A DNA stretch of 64,000 bases from Symsagittifera roscoffensis (GCF_963678635.1 NC_087063.1:53149074-53213073), one strand, 5' to 3'; positions 1 to 10,634 are shown, counted from the first letter of the stretch. Notes: generated by a model not told the origin, from the letters alone. A program made the numbers and translations.

Positions 1-83
1 TCCGATTTAGCACCGCCCTGAGCGAATCTAGTTCCTTGTCTGATATTTTACCCTTCAGATGTTCTATCTCAGGTAGGACAGGC
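1..83 (-). pseudogene. Copy A protease-RT linker, out of frame with the upstream ORF
   Basis: The minus strand here reads a peptide containing VLPEIEHLKGK, which matches the segment just before reverse transcriptase in copy C (around 47.70-47.76 kb, VLPEIEHLRGK). It is in a different frame from the protease ORF that stops at 84, so a small indel near 84-90 separates them. The RT itself lies outside the window. Confidence 0.6.
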
Positions 84-1814
84 TTATTCGCTGCTAACCT
101 CCGTCGGCCTCTCAGGAAAGTTGGAACAACTAGACAGCCCATCATCTGTTTCCGACTTCATTGAAAACAATTTCCTAGAAGATTTCAATTCATTTACTCT
201 TTTCATTATACATTCTTGGTTCGCATGCAATGGACATTTAGTGACATCAAACTTCTTCAAGTTCTCCACACTCAGAAAGTCTGTGTTCAGAGGCAAAGCG
301 TAGCCAAGTTTCTTTCCCCTCTGTATTGTCACTGTTGTTGCTTCTGTGTTCAATAACACACTCACACACAGTCCGCTCTGAGTGAGTGAGAAGCTTCTTC
401 CTAAAATAGCCGAGCTTTTACTGTTTGGATTTGGTACCAGACACACCTGTCTGTCATTGCTGAGTTCATTCAAGTTCCTCATCCTAAACGTCGCTACTAC
501 GGCTTGGTTCGGTTTTAATCTAACTTTTCGATCCAGAAAAATCGGCACCTTGGCCTGATTAATTAAGATCTTATTAAGGGGTCTTTTCTCATACTTTCTC
601 TCAGGATCCTTGATCCTAATCAATCCGTCATTGAGATCGATCGTAACGTCAAAGTTGCGAACGAAATCCCTTCCTAGGATGAACTGGTCGGATTCGTCCA
701 AATTCTCTACTACTAGGAAGCTCATCCAGAGATGTCTTCCTCCGAGCTGCAGTGAGATGATCGGGGTTCGTCCGGCGACATAGATCGCTCCCTGATTGGC
801 AGCTGCCAACCTGATGTTTGTCGGTATGAGATCCGACCTTTCGAAACCCATGTCGGTCCAAGTTTTGACTGGCATGACACTAACCACTGCTCCCGTGTCT
901 AGCAGTCCCTTTACTGAAAGTTGTTTGCCTTGCACGTCCAGAACGTGTGCGGCCAGATCGGCCTCGCAACCAATATGCACCGCATCTTGTTCGAGCATCG
1001 CGTTGTGTCCGATTCGTCTGACCTTCAGCTCCTCTTGACCAATGTATATCCGGCCAACCTGATCGTTCGCATCAGTTATGTGAGCTTTCGTGTAGATATT
1101 GATGCCATCCACATTCATCAGGATCGGGTAAGGGCCATGGACATCGATATAATGTCCGTCCACTTTCATCAGCCTCGGACCTCCCGTTGTGAGCAGCGCT
1201 CGCACTGCCCTGGAGTCCAGTTTGGGATCCTTCTCCTTCAGGTAGTCGGCATAGATGTCCATGTGGACTAATGTAATCTCTGATGGTTCACTCAAGTTCT
1301 TGACCACCTGGTGCCCTGCGACTGAGATGATGGACATTATTTTGGTCCCCGCCTTCGTCATGCCAAAAATCTTACCAGATATAACGTTCAGTTTTAGTCC
1401 CTGTTTCTTGGGTTCCTCTTTATCTTCTGCTTTTGTCGTTTTACCCAGGACATTAAAACCTTCCCGAAGATCTGTGCTCTCCAGCTCCGACCTTACCCAT
1501 TGCTCCACTTCTTTCGTGGCTAGGTCCTGTTTGACATTCTGCAGCGCTGTCCTTGCCGCCAGGCCGTAATCCACCTTGAGTGGATTAGTCGACTCTGCTT
1601 CGAGGTTCGAGGCTACCACCTCGTCAGGCCATGTCTTAACCTTTTTGGTCGTGAAGGTGCTCGGTGTCGTCTCCTTTCTCCGAGATTCAGCCTCATTCAT
1701 CAGACGTGCTCGACTGGCCTTGACACCCGAAAGCGCCTCTTCGTGGCGGGGATGTTTGAGTACAATCCGACTTGAAGTGTCCCTCCAAATTACAGAAGAA
1801 ACACCTCGGACCAT
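84..1814 (-). CDS. Copy A retroviral-type aspartic protease with N-terminal linker
   Basis: This 576-aa open frame holds a pepsin-like retroelement protease, which would cleave the Gag-Pol polyprotein during particle maturation. The active-site motif is LLDTGAVVSVMP (DTG at about residues 306-308). The conserved downstream ILGRDF motif is at about 379-384. The first 180 residues are a charged linker (LATKEVEQW and similar) that is also present in B and C. The residues after about 420 form the link toward RT. The true start is probably not the first ATG, which lies inside the gag knuckle region in another frame; in the parent element gag and protease seem to have been one frame. It ends at a TAA just before the RT linker, probably because of a small indel. 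Confidence 0.85.
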   Translation of the reverse strand: MVRGVSSVIWRDTSSRIVLKHPRHEEALSGVKASRARLMNEAESRRKETTPSTFTTKKVKTWPDEVVASNLEAESTNPLKVDYGLAARTALQNVKQDLATKEVEQWVRSELESTDLREGFNVLGKTTKAEDKEEPKKQGLKLNVISGKIFGMTKAGTKIMSIISVAGHQVVKNLSEPSEITLVHMDIYADYLKEKDPKLDSRAVRALLTTGGPRLMKVDGHYIDVHGPYPILMNVDGINIYTKAHITDANDQVGRIYIGQEELKVRRIGHNAMLEQDAVHIGCEADLAAHVLDVQGKQLSVKGLLDTGAVVSVMPVKTWTDMGFERSDLIPTNIRLAAANQGAIYVAGRTPIISLQLGGRHLWMSFLVVENLDESDQFILGRDFVRNFDVTIDLNDGLIRIKDPERKYEKRPLNKILINQAKVPIFLDRKVRLKPNQAVVATFRMRNLNELSNDRQVCLVPNPNSKSSAILGRSFSLTQSGLCVSVLLNTEATTVTIQRGKKLGYALPLNTDFLSVENLKKFDVTKCPLHANQECIMKRVNELKSSRKLFSMKSETDDGLSSCSNFPERPTEVSSE

Positions 1815-3426
1815 ATTTCATGATGAGCCCTCTGACGTACTTTTCATGATCCTCGTCGGTCGCGTCGGCGTCCTCGAGAAAGTAGCCTATGGCCTTCATG
1901 TTCTGTTTGTATGCAGAACACGCAGAAACGTGATGGTCCATCGAACCACAATTCGCACACGACCTCCTCTTGTCCATGTCATCGCGAGGTTTGTACCAAC
2001 TGGAATTCGCACCAGTGTTTGTCCCGCTATATTTGCCATAATTGCTGTAACGGTTTTGCGCCCTCGGTTTTATGAGTAAATACTCGCGTGACTTCATACG
2101 CAAGTCGTCAGGCGTGGGTACCTGGTCAAGCGACAGGGTGAAGTGAGTGGCCAACATCGTCTTCAACTCCTCACTCCTTACTCCATCCATGAACTTCGAA
2201 GCAATCGCCAAGTTTCGCTCGGATATTCTCTCATCCGGGTTGCTTCTCCTCCTGAGCAATTCAAGGTCGTCCAAGAATTTGTCTATTGATTCTTCATCTC
2301 TCTGACGCCTCTTCTCGAACTTCACCATAGCCTGGTGCCCTTGTACTCCAGAGCCGAAACGATTCAGCAGGATGTCGAATATCTTGCGAGCGCTGTCTCT
2401 CTCATTGGCTCTTTTCGCCATTACACAATTTAATGCAGTACCCTCAAGGTTGCTCGTCAGCGCGCTGCACTCTTGTTTCTTTGCGAGACTTTCTTCCTCA
2501 AAGTGTAACTTCATCACCTCTATCCAAGTATCAATGCAGCCGTCCGACTCGTCTTTATATGACTTCGGCTTTTTCAGTGTTCTTCTTGACCTCTCTCCTC
2601 TCTCGGTTGACTTCGAGAGCTTGGTGATGAATGTTTCAAGAGATCTGTTCAGAGGCTCAAACATCGAGGCATATATCGTTGTGTCTTGTGAGACTGTAGT
2701 CAGATCTGGTACTGAACTGACTTGTGGCACGGTTGGCAATCTTGTCTCCGGGGTGGCATCTGCCTCCGGCGGGACTGGATTCGTCCAGCCAGGCCTCTGC
2801 GGGGCTGCCCTTGGCCGCTCCTTGTTTCTATGTTCGTAGTTCGTTCTCGAGCCTTGCTGGGCTCTGGCACTATTGCCCGTACCATCTCCAACATTCGCAT
2901 GGCGTGAGCGCTCCCTTGAGTTGGAATGCTCCTGCCAACTACTCCCATTCAGGATCGCGTCAAGCTTCCGCAACATCAAGTCAGATTTGGCGTCCAACCT
3001 CTTTTCCAGGCCAGTCATCGTTTGGGCGTAGGTATTATCATGATCATTCAATAATCGCTCGATCTCTCTTGTCATCCTAGCCTCTCTTTCCTCTGACTCT
3101 TTGTTTGCCTGTGCCAGGCTCTCAGCCAGGCATTGATCGGTGTTACGAATCAATTGAGCCTGATCAAACCTCGCCTGCGACTTCACGTGCGTTAGCTCAT
3201 CTTTCAAACTCTCTCGACCATGGTGAGCTCTCTCGTCAACTTGATCTATCCTCTTAGTCATGTCCCGCCTCAATTCATCCAGGCCATTCATCACACCAGC
3301 GAACATGTCACTTATGTCACCAGCTGCTCCCAATGGCGGGGTTAGCCCCAGAGAAGACGAGGTCAACTGCGGCTGTAGCCTAGTACTCGATGACGCACCA
3401 CCCTTTTGCTTGTGCATCGACGTCAT
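1693..3426 (-). CDS. Copy A Gag: capsid-like region and two CCHC zinc knuckles
   Basis: This is a 577-aa Gag, the structural protein that packages retroelement RNA. The first 180 residues are rich in charged helix-forming sequence. A capsid-like block at about 290-430 contains CIDTWIEVMKLHFEEE and FLDDLELLRRRSNP, typical of retrotransposon gag. Two CX2CX4HX4C knuckles lie at about 490-503 (CANCGSMDHHVSAC) and 542-555 (CFFCNLEGHFKSDC). The 38-residue gap between the knuckles is long for the family but is matched in copy B. The frame overlaps the protease ORF by about 120 bp. I read the overlap as an indel rather than programmed frameshifting, because B and C break at other points. This is the only gag in the window whose capsid region is uninterrupted. 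Confidence 0.85.
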   Translation of the reverse strand: MTSMHKQKGGASSSTRLQPQLTSSSLGLTPPLGAAGDISDMFAGVMNGLDELRRDMTKRIDQVDERAHHGRESLKDELTHVKSQARFDQAQLIRNTDQCLAESLAQANKESEEREARMTREIERLLNDHDNTYAQTMTGLEKRLDAKSDLMLRKLDAILNGSSWQEHSNSRERSRHANVGDGTGNSARAQQGSRTNYEHRNKERPRAAPQRPGWTNPVPPEADATPETRLPTVPQVSSVPDLTTVSQDTTIYASMFEPLNRSLETFITKLSKSTERGERSRRTLKKPKSYKDESDGCIDTWIEVMKLHFEEESLAKKQECSALTSNLEGTALNCVMAKRANERDSARKIFDILLNRFGSGVQGHQAMVKFEKRRQRDEESIDKFLDDLELLRRRSNPDERISERNLAIASKFMDGVRSEELKTMLATHFTLSLDQVPTPDDLRMKSREYLLIKPRAQNRYSNYGKYSGTNTGANSSWYKPRDDMDKRRSCANCGSMDHHVSACSAYKQNMKAIGYFLEDADATDEDHEKYVRGLIMKYGPRCFFCNLEGHFKSDCTQTSPPRRGAFGCQGQSSTSDE

Positions 3427-3441
3427 CAGTCTGTCAAACGT

Positions 3442-4239
3442 TTATGATGCTCCCATCGTTATCCCATCTGACATAGGTCTGGTCGGCGAGGCAGAAGACG
3501 CCTCCCTGCTCATGTCGTTCCTTGGGCATGGTGTGAAGTTCACATCCGGATGGGTTATTTCCGGTTGGTCGTAACTAGAGGATAGACCTCCGGCCTGTAG
3601 CGACGTCACGCGCTCATCGTACAAAGACTTCCAACTTTTCTTTGCCTTCGAGAACGTCTGCTCTTCACCCGGACTCATACTCGACATCATCGCGTTGTTG
3701 CTCTGCTTGGCCAAAGATGAGTGTGTACTTGTCGGATGTGAAGGTTCCTTTCTCCATTTATAGCTCTTAGTCTCTGATTTGGACATTCCCCTGTACAACA
3801 CTTCCTCCCGAGGTTCGACCTCGGGACGCTCCGAGGTCTCCTCTGTCCTCTCGGCTTCCTCCCGTTCGAGGACCTCATCTGGCTCAAAGTCGGGTCGAAT
3901 GAGCGTTCGCTCCCCTTCGTCAAAGGGATCCACAAGCGTTTCGCTCGCAGGCTCGGCCTCGGCGCTCCGCCTTTGATTGCCATCGAGGTTTTTCTCGCTC
4001 CTTAGTTTCATTTCGCTCACTGAAAGATCAGGTTGACCTTTAGTCGATTCGTCTTCAGCAAACGCGTCGGAAGCGCTGCTAAACGAGGTTTGGCTACGCC
4101 TAGTTCTAAATTTCCGCGTGCTTCCCTTGCTTAGCCTGGGAATTTTAGTAGTCGATCCTAGCGAGTCCCTGCGCTGCATAGTTTTTAACAAAATGAAAGT
4201 ATTCGTAATTTGATGGCAATGCAAACGTACCACAAACAA
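3442..4239 (-). CDS. Copy A leader ORF, probable N-terminal part of Gag
   Basis: This open frame of about 265 codons lies directly upstream of gag, in the same frame, separated from it by a single TAA and five codons before the gag ATG. It is basic at the start (TRKFRTRRSQT) and then strongly acidic and serine-rich (EREEAERTEETSERPEVEPREE), so it looks disordered. The leader ORFs of B and C sit in the same place but show no obvious sequence match. The TAA could be a nonsense change in a longer Gag, a true end of a small leader protein, or a leaky stop. The listed start is only the first ATG in frame. No known domain was recognised. Confidence 0.55.
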   Translation of the reverse strand: MFVVRLHCHQITNTFILLKTMQRRDSLGSTTKIPRLSKGSTRKFRTRRSQTSFSSASDAFAEDESTKGQPDLSVSEMKLRSEKNLDGNQRRSAEAEPASETLVDPFDEGERTLIRPDFEPDEVLEREEAERTEETSERPEVEPREEVLYRGMSKSETKSYKWRKEPSHPTSTHSSLAKQSNNAMMSSMSPGEEQTFSKAKKSWKSLYDERVTSLQAGGLSSSYDQPEITHPDVNFTPCPRNDMSREASSASPTRPMSDGITMGAS

Positions 4240-4606
4240 GATTTAGTTAAATCACTTAACGCTGCCTACTCGATTCCGTCAGTATCAAAATGTCTCTTAG
4301 ATCTCTCACGACTAAACTAGTGACTCAGCTAAAGTTACACACAGGGTCTACCCAGTATTGATATAATGCTAACTCAACCCGGTTGTATAGTATAACAGTA
4401 TCACTAAGTTTCCACAAGATATAATCGACACACAAAACACAATCGATAATCAGATAAGAATATCCTGCAGGTGACAGCGACCTTTTGTCAGTATCAATTT
4501 ATCGCCACACAATTTATCAAGTCACTGCTTTGTTAAAAATAAACAATCTTTGATAAAAAGCTGTGATGATTCAGAAATAGATAAATAAAACTTAGTCTTA
4601 AAGAAA

Positions 4607-4976
4607 AAGGCTTCCCCCAATCGGAACGATCCGAAAGAACGAAGCCCAGGACACAGTCTTCTCAAGTGGGTGTGTATCTGCCTAATACACCCACCGAGGT
4701 CTTCTTTTGGGTGTCCTGCGATTGCCCGAGCTGTCCTACTAAGTAGCTCAAGGCAACTTCTGATCGAAAATTCGTAAAATCTATGAAAAAGCTCTCCCAC
4801 ACTCGGACTGCTCCAAGTGCACGAGAGTAGGGAACAATTTTTCTTCTCAAGTGGGTGTGTATTTGCCTAATACACCCACCGAGGTCTTCCTTTATTTGTT
4901 CCCGGATTGCCCGAACTTTTCTATTATGTAGCTCAAGGCAACCACACGACCAAAATCACAATCAAAAAAAAATTGT
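4607..4976. repeat. Two tandem units of about 185 bp, each with a hairpin
   Basis: The stretch from CTCAAGTGGGTGTGTAT to TAGCTCAAGGCAAC occurs twice, offset by 185 bp (CTCAAG at 4661 and 4846). Each unit contains a near-perfect inverted repeat, GTGGGTGT facing ACACCCAC, at 4666-4694 and 4851-4879. The cores are nearly identical while the outer parts of the units have diverged. Such a stem-loop could act in RNA, for example in packaging or termination of element transcripts, but this is only a possibility. Confidence 0.75.
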
Positions 4977-5159
4977 TCGGGTACTTCTAATACACCCAAT
5001 GTAGAATCCAAAGTTGATCACGAATTTCCGGGTCAAAATGGGTTCTTATGATCCTGATAAGCACGCCTAATATCCTAATATGATCCTAATTATATGGATA
5101 TTTTCCGTTGCCCAAATTGCCACAGAAGGTTTACTCAAGTCTCTAACAAGGAAGATCGT

Positions 5160-8060
5160 TAGAAGGTTTAAAACACTCCGGAGGGTTACCTCGGAGGGTA
5201 CCTTGATCACTCAAGTTACTTCGGAGGGTACCTTGATCACTCAAGTTACTTCGGAGGGTACCTTGATCACTCAAGTTACTTCGGAGGGTACCTTGATCAC
5301 TCAAGTTACTTCGGAGGGTCCCCTTAAATTTACTAAGGAGGGTCAATAAGATGCTTAATACGCTCCGGAGGGTTACTTCGGAGGGTACCTCCAAAATTTT
5401 CAAATTTTTTGATCTCGCTTAGAAGGTTCTCCCACTAGCTTCAAAAAGCGTCAAAACAAGCTAAGAGCTCTAAGGGGAGCTGTTTTAACTTCTTTGGGTG
5501 ATCTCGTGGAAATTTTTCACTAAGGAGGGTTGCTAAGGGGTTTAGCTGACTCCGGAGGGTCACTTCGGAGGGTTCCCCCAAAGTAAAAAAAAAAGGGTTA
5601 TATCACCGCAACAAAGTCTCCAAAAGCGGTCTACCTGGCTTAAAACTAGGTTGGCTGACTCGGTCAACCTTCCCAGTAGGATAAAAGGTGATTTTATTAA
5701 AATTTTATGCCGCTCGGAGGGTTCCTCGTGATTTGGACCCTCCGAACCAACAAATTCTAGAAAAAAATTTCTTTTCCGAAATAAACAACCCAAAAACGGT
5801 TGCGATTCGGAAAAGTGGTCAAAAACGTCGACTTATGGTACCAAAATTATCCCGATCGGATAACTAGTCTTTGAGAAATCGCCAAAAACGCGTTCGTCAA
5901 AATGGCCTTTATAATGCAAAAAACCGGACCAAAATTGGTTTAGAAACAAAAATTTGGCCAAAAACTATCAAATTTGGACCCTCCGATTCCTTCCTTTTCC
6001 AAACCTTAAGTCGTTAGCTCTATCCACGGAGCTACTCGGAGGGTTACCCAAAAACTTCTCTAGTAACCGAGCACGTTATGCTAGCACGCTCCTAACGCAA
6101 AAAATTTTATTGCTCTAACTCTAAAAACTCAAAAATTCGATCCCCAAAACAGATTGACAAAATTCAAAAAATTATCGAAATTTTGACCGAAAAATTTTGG
6201 TTTTTTCCAACTTCTACTGAGTCTTTTCTCACGCGGTTTCCTTAGTTAGGGGGATCGAACTACATAGCTACTCCCCATATAAAAGCTTTTTGTTGTTCGG
6301 AAAAGCTCGGATATCCAAAAATTTGGGGGTCTACAGTTTGATCGAAAATCGATGATTTTCGACAAAATTGGGTGTTTTTTGGATCTAATTGAGGAGATAA
6401 GTAATATATAATAAGGATAATAATCTATTAATAGTCGTTAATGAATAATACTATACCCTCCTTTGCACCAAAATATCCGAATTAAGACCCTTAACTCGGA
6501 AATTTGTAATCGATGGAGGGTACAATCGGACCGCGCCAATCGTGCCCCCCACCACTTAAGTTTTAATGAAATAGTACCCGAACGATACTAAAATTGCTTC
6601 AACGATACCCAACAGTCGTTGCGGATGTTGTCCTTGATGTCCCTGTTGAGTGTGGAACACGTTGATCAGCTTGCCACTCTACCCTCCGGCCACCGGCAAA
6701 ATCACCATTAACGTGCTTAAACACTCAAATTACACTCGAGGGAGGGTATCCAACCCTTCACCAAAACACACAATCTTTCTATCAGAAACGATATGAATCA
6801 ATCTGAAACAACAACAAATAGGAAGGTCAGATCACATCTCGTCCGGAAATAACATATAAACTGTCACTTTACGTTTTTTACTTTTTTTGGTCTTTTTTGG
6901 ATTTTTTACTGTTTTTTGTACTTTTTTGTCTTTATATAAATATGTTTTTGGCTATTTCTTGGTTATACACTATTTTTGTTTGGTTTTACGCTTTCTCTTT
7001 AGTTGTTTTTGGTCCTGGAACCTCAGGACAAGCGGGCTCTAGATTTCCCACCTAACCCTCCGGCCCCCGGAATTTTCGGTGTTAACTAAGTTAAAAAGCT
7101 AAATTGTACTAGACGGAGGGTACGCACCTTCCCCCTAGTACAACAAGGGTCATTAAGGCCTCTAACTCGGGCATACGCCCGAAGCGGAGTGTACGTCGCT
7201 GAAACGCTTGCTGATCATGATGGTTTCATGCCTTTAACAGGCCCACCCAGGAGCGCCATAAAAACGTCTATGTAACATTCGCCCAAATATCACACAGCGA
7301 CGGAGCGTAGAAAAAGTACCTAATAACGACTGGCAGGCGTCAGTTACCTTAATTCTACTCGTTTTTCACCGTCTCGACCTTGCCAGTTGATTTTCTGGTC
7401 TGTCTAGGGCAAGGTAAAAAGTTACCATTTTTAGGCCATCAGTCAAACGACTTTTGATCAGCTTTCGTTTACATGCGAACACAACCACATAGCTGAGTCT
7501 CGGATCCTCAGACTACGTGATTGTCATTAAAAACACGGCTCGAACAACCTATTTTTATATGTTTTTGTATGACAGTTTTATATTAAATCCATTGGAGATG
7601 GATTGACCCTTTCCCTTTTCTAGCTACTCATGCTCTGAAATATTAAATAATAACGGTGTTAATTAAGATCTATGACATTATAGCAGCTATATAGTCAGTC
7701 TATACAGTCCCTTCACATAGACAGTCTCTGGGGGACCAAGCCTCCGCTCCCGTAATATTCTTGAGATAACACTCTTATCTCTTATATTTCGTGTCCCGGG
7801 AGGGTTCCGTGGTATTTTTCTTCCCCCACTGAAGCCTCCTTCTCCACAAATTTCCGTCGCTAAGGTTCTTATCGTGTGTTATTGCCACGATAAGAGGCTT
7901 CTTATTTTTTGTCCCAGAAACGACTGTTCTTCACAATCTCTGGCGTCGTTGTGTATTTCGTCTTTTTTATTCAAAATGGCCGTCTCTATTTCTCAGAAAT
8001 GTTCTTCTTCCAATCAAAATTTTAAAAATAAAAATTCTAGAACATTCTGACCCTCCGTCG
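5160..8060. repeat. Dispersed CGGAGGG / CCCTCCG words
   Basis: The heptamer CGGAGGG or its complement, often extended to CGGAGGGTTAC or CGGAGGGTACC, recurs irregularly through this stretch. Examples lie near 5180, 5195, 5365, 5385, 5555, 5565, 5716, 5743, 5980, 6033, 6683, 7055, 7116 and 8050. It is far less frequent in the coding parts of the elements. It looks like a degenerated short-motif array or a repeated protein-binding site. Confidence 0.6.
5186..5319. repeat. 30-bp tandem repeat, four full units and a partial
   Basis: Units at 5186-5215, 5216-5245, 5246-5275 and 5276-5305 are followed by a partial unit. The key words in each are TTCGGAGGGTACC and GATCACTCAAG. The only difference I see is one C/T in the first unit. 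Because 30 is divisible by three, the array stays open as repeats such as VTSEGTLITQ, but no protein is implied. Confidence 0.9.
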
Positions 8061-8170
8061 CAACACTTTTTTGTTCATAAGGCCTTTAGTCACTCTTTTT
8101 TATGTCGCCGGAAGGTTGTGCTGTGTCATCTGGCAGAATGGCACATAGTTTAGACGCAGGCCAGTCGTTT

Positions 8171-9116
8171 TATAGCTTAGCTTTATTTTCCGTCGATATG
8201 TACTTCCGGGCGAATGTTACAAACTCTAGCATTAAGGTAATTAAGGTTTAACTCAAGAAGTTTGTAATCAATTAATTCCAGCAAGGTAAATGAGTTTTGA
8301 CTCGAGAATTGAGTTTTGGAACTGGACCATTGGGATACCCCAGCTGTCCACCTTTCCACTGAGGGTTCACTCTGGTCCACCTCTTATTTGTCTCTGCTTT
8401 GTTTGCAATCGCTCTGCTTCGTATCCAGGATAGGACAGCTCTACTCGTGTTTGATTTATATCTGGAAATTGCGAATAGCGATTTCCCGCTGCTTTTTTTT
8501 CACTACTTTCCCGCGATTGTAATTCGGTTGTTCTGATCTTTTTTTTCGGAAATTTTCAGTTTTCACGAGAAAGTTGAACATGACAGGCTCAATTCGATTT
8601 TTCGAAAAATTACATTTCACCCCAAAATTACGTTGTTCGCATTCCTCAAGGTCAAACTTCTAAATATGACCGACTGGCACATACTCCCCGGACTCAAGAT
8701 CGATGTCCTCGTCGCGTTCTTCCGTCTGTCAGTGAACCCCCAGAAACCCGAGTGTTACTCAAAATACAGTGCCAGTGGTCATTTACAGAAGTTTGCAGCA
8801 GATTTTAACTTTATCTACACCCCAAAATTCACAACCATATAAAATTGTCACACTATCGCTGAACAGCAATCAAAATTTTCATATACCTGCACCTTAAATC
8901 TCCGCTTTTGAAGCTAATGATTAGAGTTTCTTTTGTCCTATCCAACTGGAAAATTGTCATGCAGCATTTTGATTTATATAATAATTATAGCATAATAATA
9001 AGAGCATTTTGTTTCGTTAAAATTTCTTTTTCGTGACCTCGAACTTCATCCGAGTTCACACTCGAGCCCCTTTCCTTCCCTCTCAAGACTCATGAAACCC
9101 GCTTTGAGCCCCCTGC
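8171..9116. other. 3' untranslated/LTR-like flank of copy B
   Basis: No minus-strand gene is present after the end of the second polyprotein. Much of this DNA recurs downstream of fragment D (51.3-52.2 kb) and, truncated, at the 3' end of copy C (35.15-35.47 kb). Shared landmarks are TTATCTACACCCCAAAATTC, CACACTATCGCT and TTTCTTTTTCGTGA. It is therefore the element's 3' UTR or part of its LTR. A plus-strand reading frame in it (about 8633-8842) is conserved in fragment D. Confidence 0.65.
8633..8842 (+). other. Plus-strand reading frame in the element 3' flank, conserved in fragment D
   Basis: The plus strand reads a 69-residue frame containing MTDWHILPGLKIDVL and SVNPQKPECYSKYSASGH. Fragment D has the same frame at 51737-52015 with about five substitutions in the shared 52 residues. 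It is antisense to the element. It could be a small antisense gene or simply conserved regulatory DNA that happens to be open. No known domain was recognised. Confidence 0.3.
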
Positions 9117-10634
9117 TCATTTCGTATTCCTAGCCTTTGAGGTGCTAGGTCCTGATGAGTTTGACACCATGATCTGCCTTAGCAGCGCTTCCTCATCATC
9201 GGAGCTGATCACGATCTCTTCCCACGCTTTTAATTGCTCGAAAGATCGCATCCACTCCCTCTGCTCCTGCAACCTCTTTGCCTGATTTGGTTAACCTTTT
9301 GCTTACGATTCCCTGTTCAAGCAAAAGGAATTGTGCAGGCTCAAGCTAACGTTCTTCGCCAAGTCCTCCTCCAGAATCGATTCTCTCGCTTTGGTATTGT
9401 CTCTAGACACCCTACCGACTCTTTTCCAACCTGTCGTGATCGCATTTCGATGGGTCAGCAAAGGTCTCTTGAAGGCTTCCGGTCCTATCTCTGCCAAGAA
9501 CTGTCGATATTCTTTACTATGTTTTTTCATGTGGTCTTTCGTCACCATATACAACCAAGATGTGATTGTCGCTCGAAACAACGGGAAGAATCTTATGCGG
9601 CTCCATACGTGCCTGATCTCCATAGGTATGGCGAATACCTTGCACGCCATCTCAAACAACTCAAGTCTTCTGCTATAATCGATAGCGTATATCGACTCCG
9701 CTGTTGGTGTCTTGGACTCCCGATATTTCGTCACATTTTCTTTGATCCATCGCAACGCCAACATTGTACTCACTACCAAGATGTTCACCTTCTGACGATG
9801 ATCGGGTAATCCGATTGACCGAATTTCTTCCACGACCCACACTAAACAGAGGTTTTAGTGCTCCGGGTACCACACTGTCTGTGCCAAGCAATGGCATGGG
9901 CATTCCCCATGTTTATTATCGATGCTTCGGAGATTGCGTTCTCCCGAGGTTTCCAGCAGAGTTTCCAGTTCCATCATCTTCTTGGTTGTTGTATCATTGT
10001 CCTCCAGTGCTGGGACACTGTTCATCGGCTTCCCGATTGTATTCCGTCTCTCGAAGTCACTCGTGTTTTCACCTTCCAAACTCAAGAGTTCTTCTTCCAA
10101 CTCTTTGTTCCCTTGGCACCGCTCCCAGTATCTTTTTCAACAGCTTGTGTAAATGATGCGACATTCGAGACAGTCGTACGCATTTGGAAACCGAAAAGGC
10201 CTTGTCCACTAGTATCCTTTGGCTGGATACCTCCACCATTGCCATGTGTAATGGATAGTGGCTCCCACATAGGTTGGCCATTACTGATCCGGCCAAGGAC
10301 TTCGCATTTACTGGCAGACCGTAGGCTTCGCTCACGGGAAATCCCATTTCCGCCTCAAGACAAATCTTCCACCCTCTGATGGGCTTCTGGGTTGTTTGCA
10401 AGGCCCCATGCACGACTCCACGCTCAATGCTGTCAGCAAATGGTGCTCAGACTCCAGCATCTCCAGTGATTGCAAAATGCACATCCTTGAGAAGAACCCC
10501 AGCGCCGTTCTTATATTCACCGTAGTGTTTGTGTAGCACTCAGCTACTATCTGCACTTCGCTCTTCTCTCTTTCTGTTACGTCGCCAAGCCACGCGATTG
10601 GTCTTCTCTCTGTAAAGACTGTAATCTGACACAT
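9117..10634 (-). pseudogene. Copy B second polyprotein, C-terminal part (broken)
   Basis: Open pieces at 10332-10634, 10069-10413 and 9303-9842 and the final segment to a TGA at 9117-9119 align with one long stretch in copy C (37.0-35.47 kb). They contain VAECYTNTT, GFPVSEAYGLPVNAKSL, NLCGSHYPLHM, LALRWIKENVTKY and RLELFEMACKVFAIPMEIR. The end reads a SUMO-interaction-like sequence, EEIVISSDDEEALL. Several N-X-T sites and cysteines are present, but there is no signal peptide or membrane segment, so I do not call it an envelope protein. At least three frame changes break it. Function unknown. Confidence 0.6.

Larger units (their letters stand above)
1..4239 (-). mobile_element. Copy A: 5' part of a giant Ty3/gypsy-type element (partial)
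   Basis: Leader ORF, gag and aspartic protease lie in that order on the minus strand and run off the left edge just as the reverse transcriptase would begin. The protein layout and many motifs (LLDTGA, SFLVVENLDESDQFILGRDF, two CCHC knuckles) match copies B and C further right. The proteins are clearly diverged from them, so A is a related subfamily rather than a duplicate. Its gag is the most intact in the window. The 5' flank carries different repeats from B and C (30-bp and 185-bp units instead of the 21-bp satellite). The LTR boundary was not found. Confidence 0.85.
4240..8170. other. Non-coding repeat-rich region between copies A and B (possible LTR/leader)
   Basis: About 3.9 kb without any convincing gene. 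It sits between the 5' end of copy A's coding region and the 3' flank of copy B. It contains two 185-bp repeats with hairpins, a 30-bp tandem array, and many scattered CGGAGGG/CCCTCCG words. A short T-rich stretch lies at about 6870-6990. The position suggests a long LTR or 5' leader of copy A, but I could not find a matching second copy to define LTR ends. Short ORFs here show no recognisable protein. Confidence 0.5.

Noticed and set aside
796-2079. Plus-strand ORFs over copy A gag and protease (796-1038, 921-1271, 1255-1569, 1576-2079)
   Set aside because: Shadows of real minus-strand gag and protease, rich in Ser and Leu as expected from antisense of charged coding sequence.
10332-10634. 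Envelope-like glycoprotein (CYTNTTVNI, several cysteines)
   Set aside because: No signal peptide, no membrane span, no fusion motif, and the region lies inside the long second polyprotein. N-X-T sites alone are not enough.
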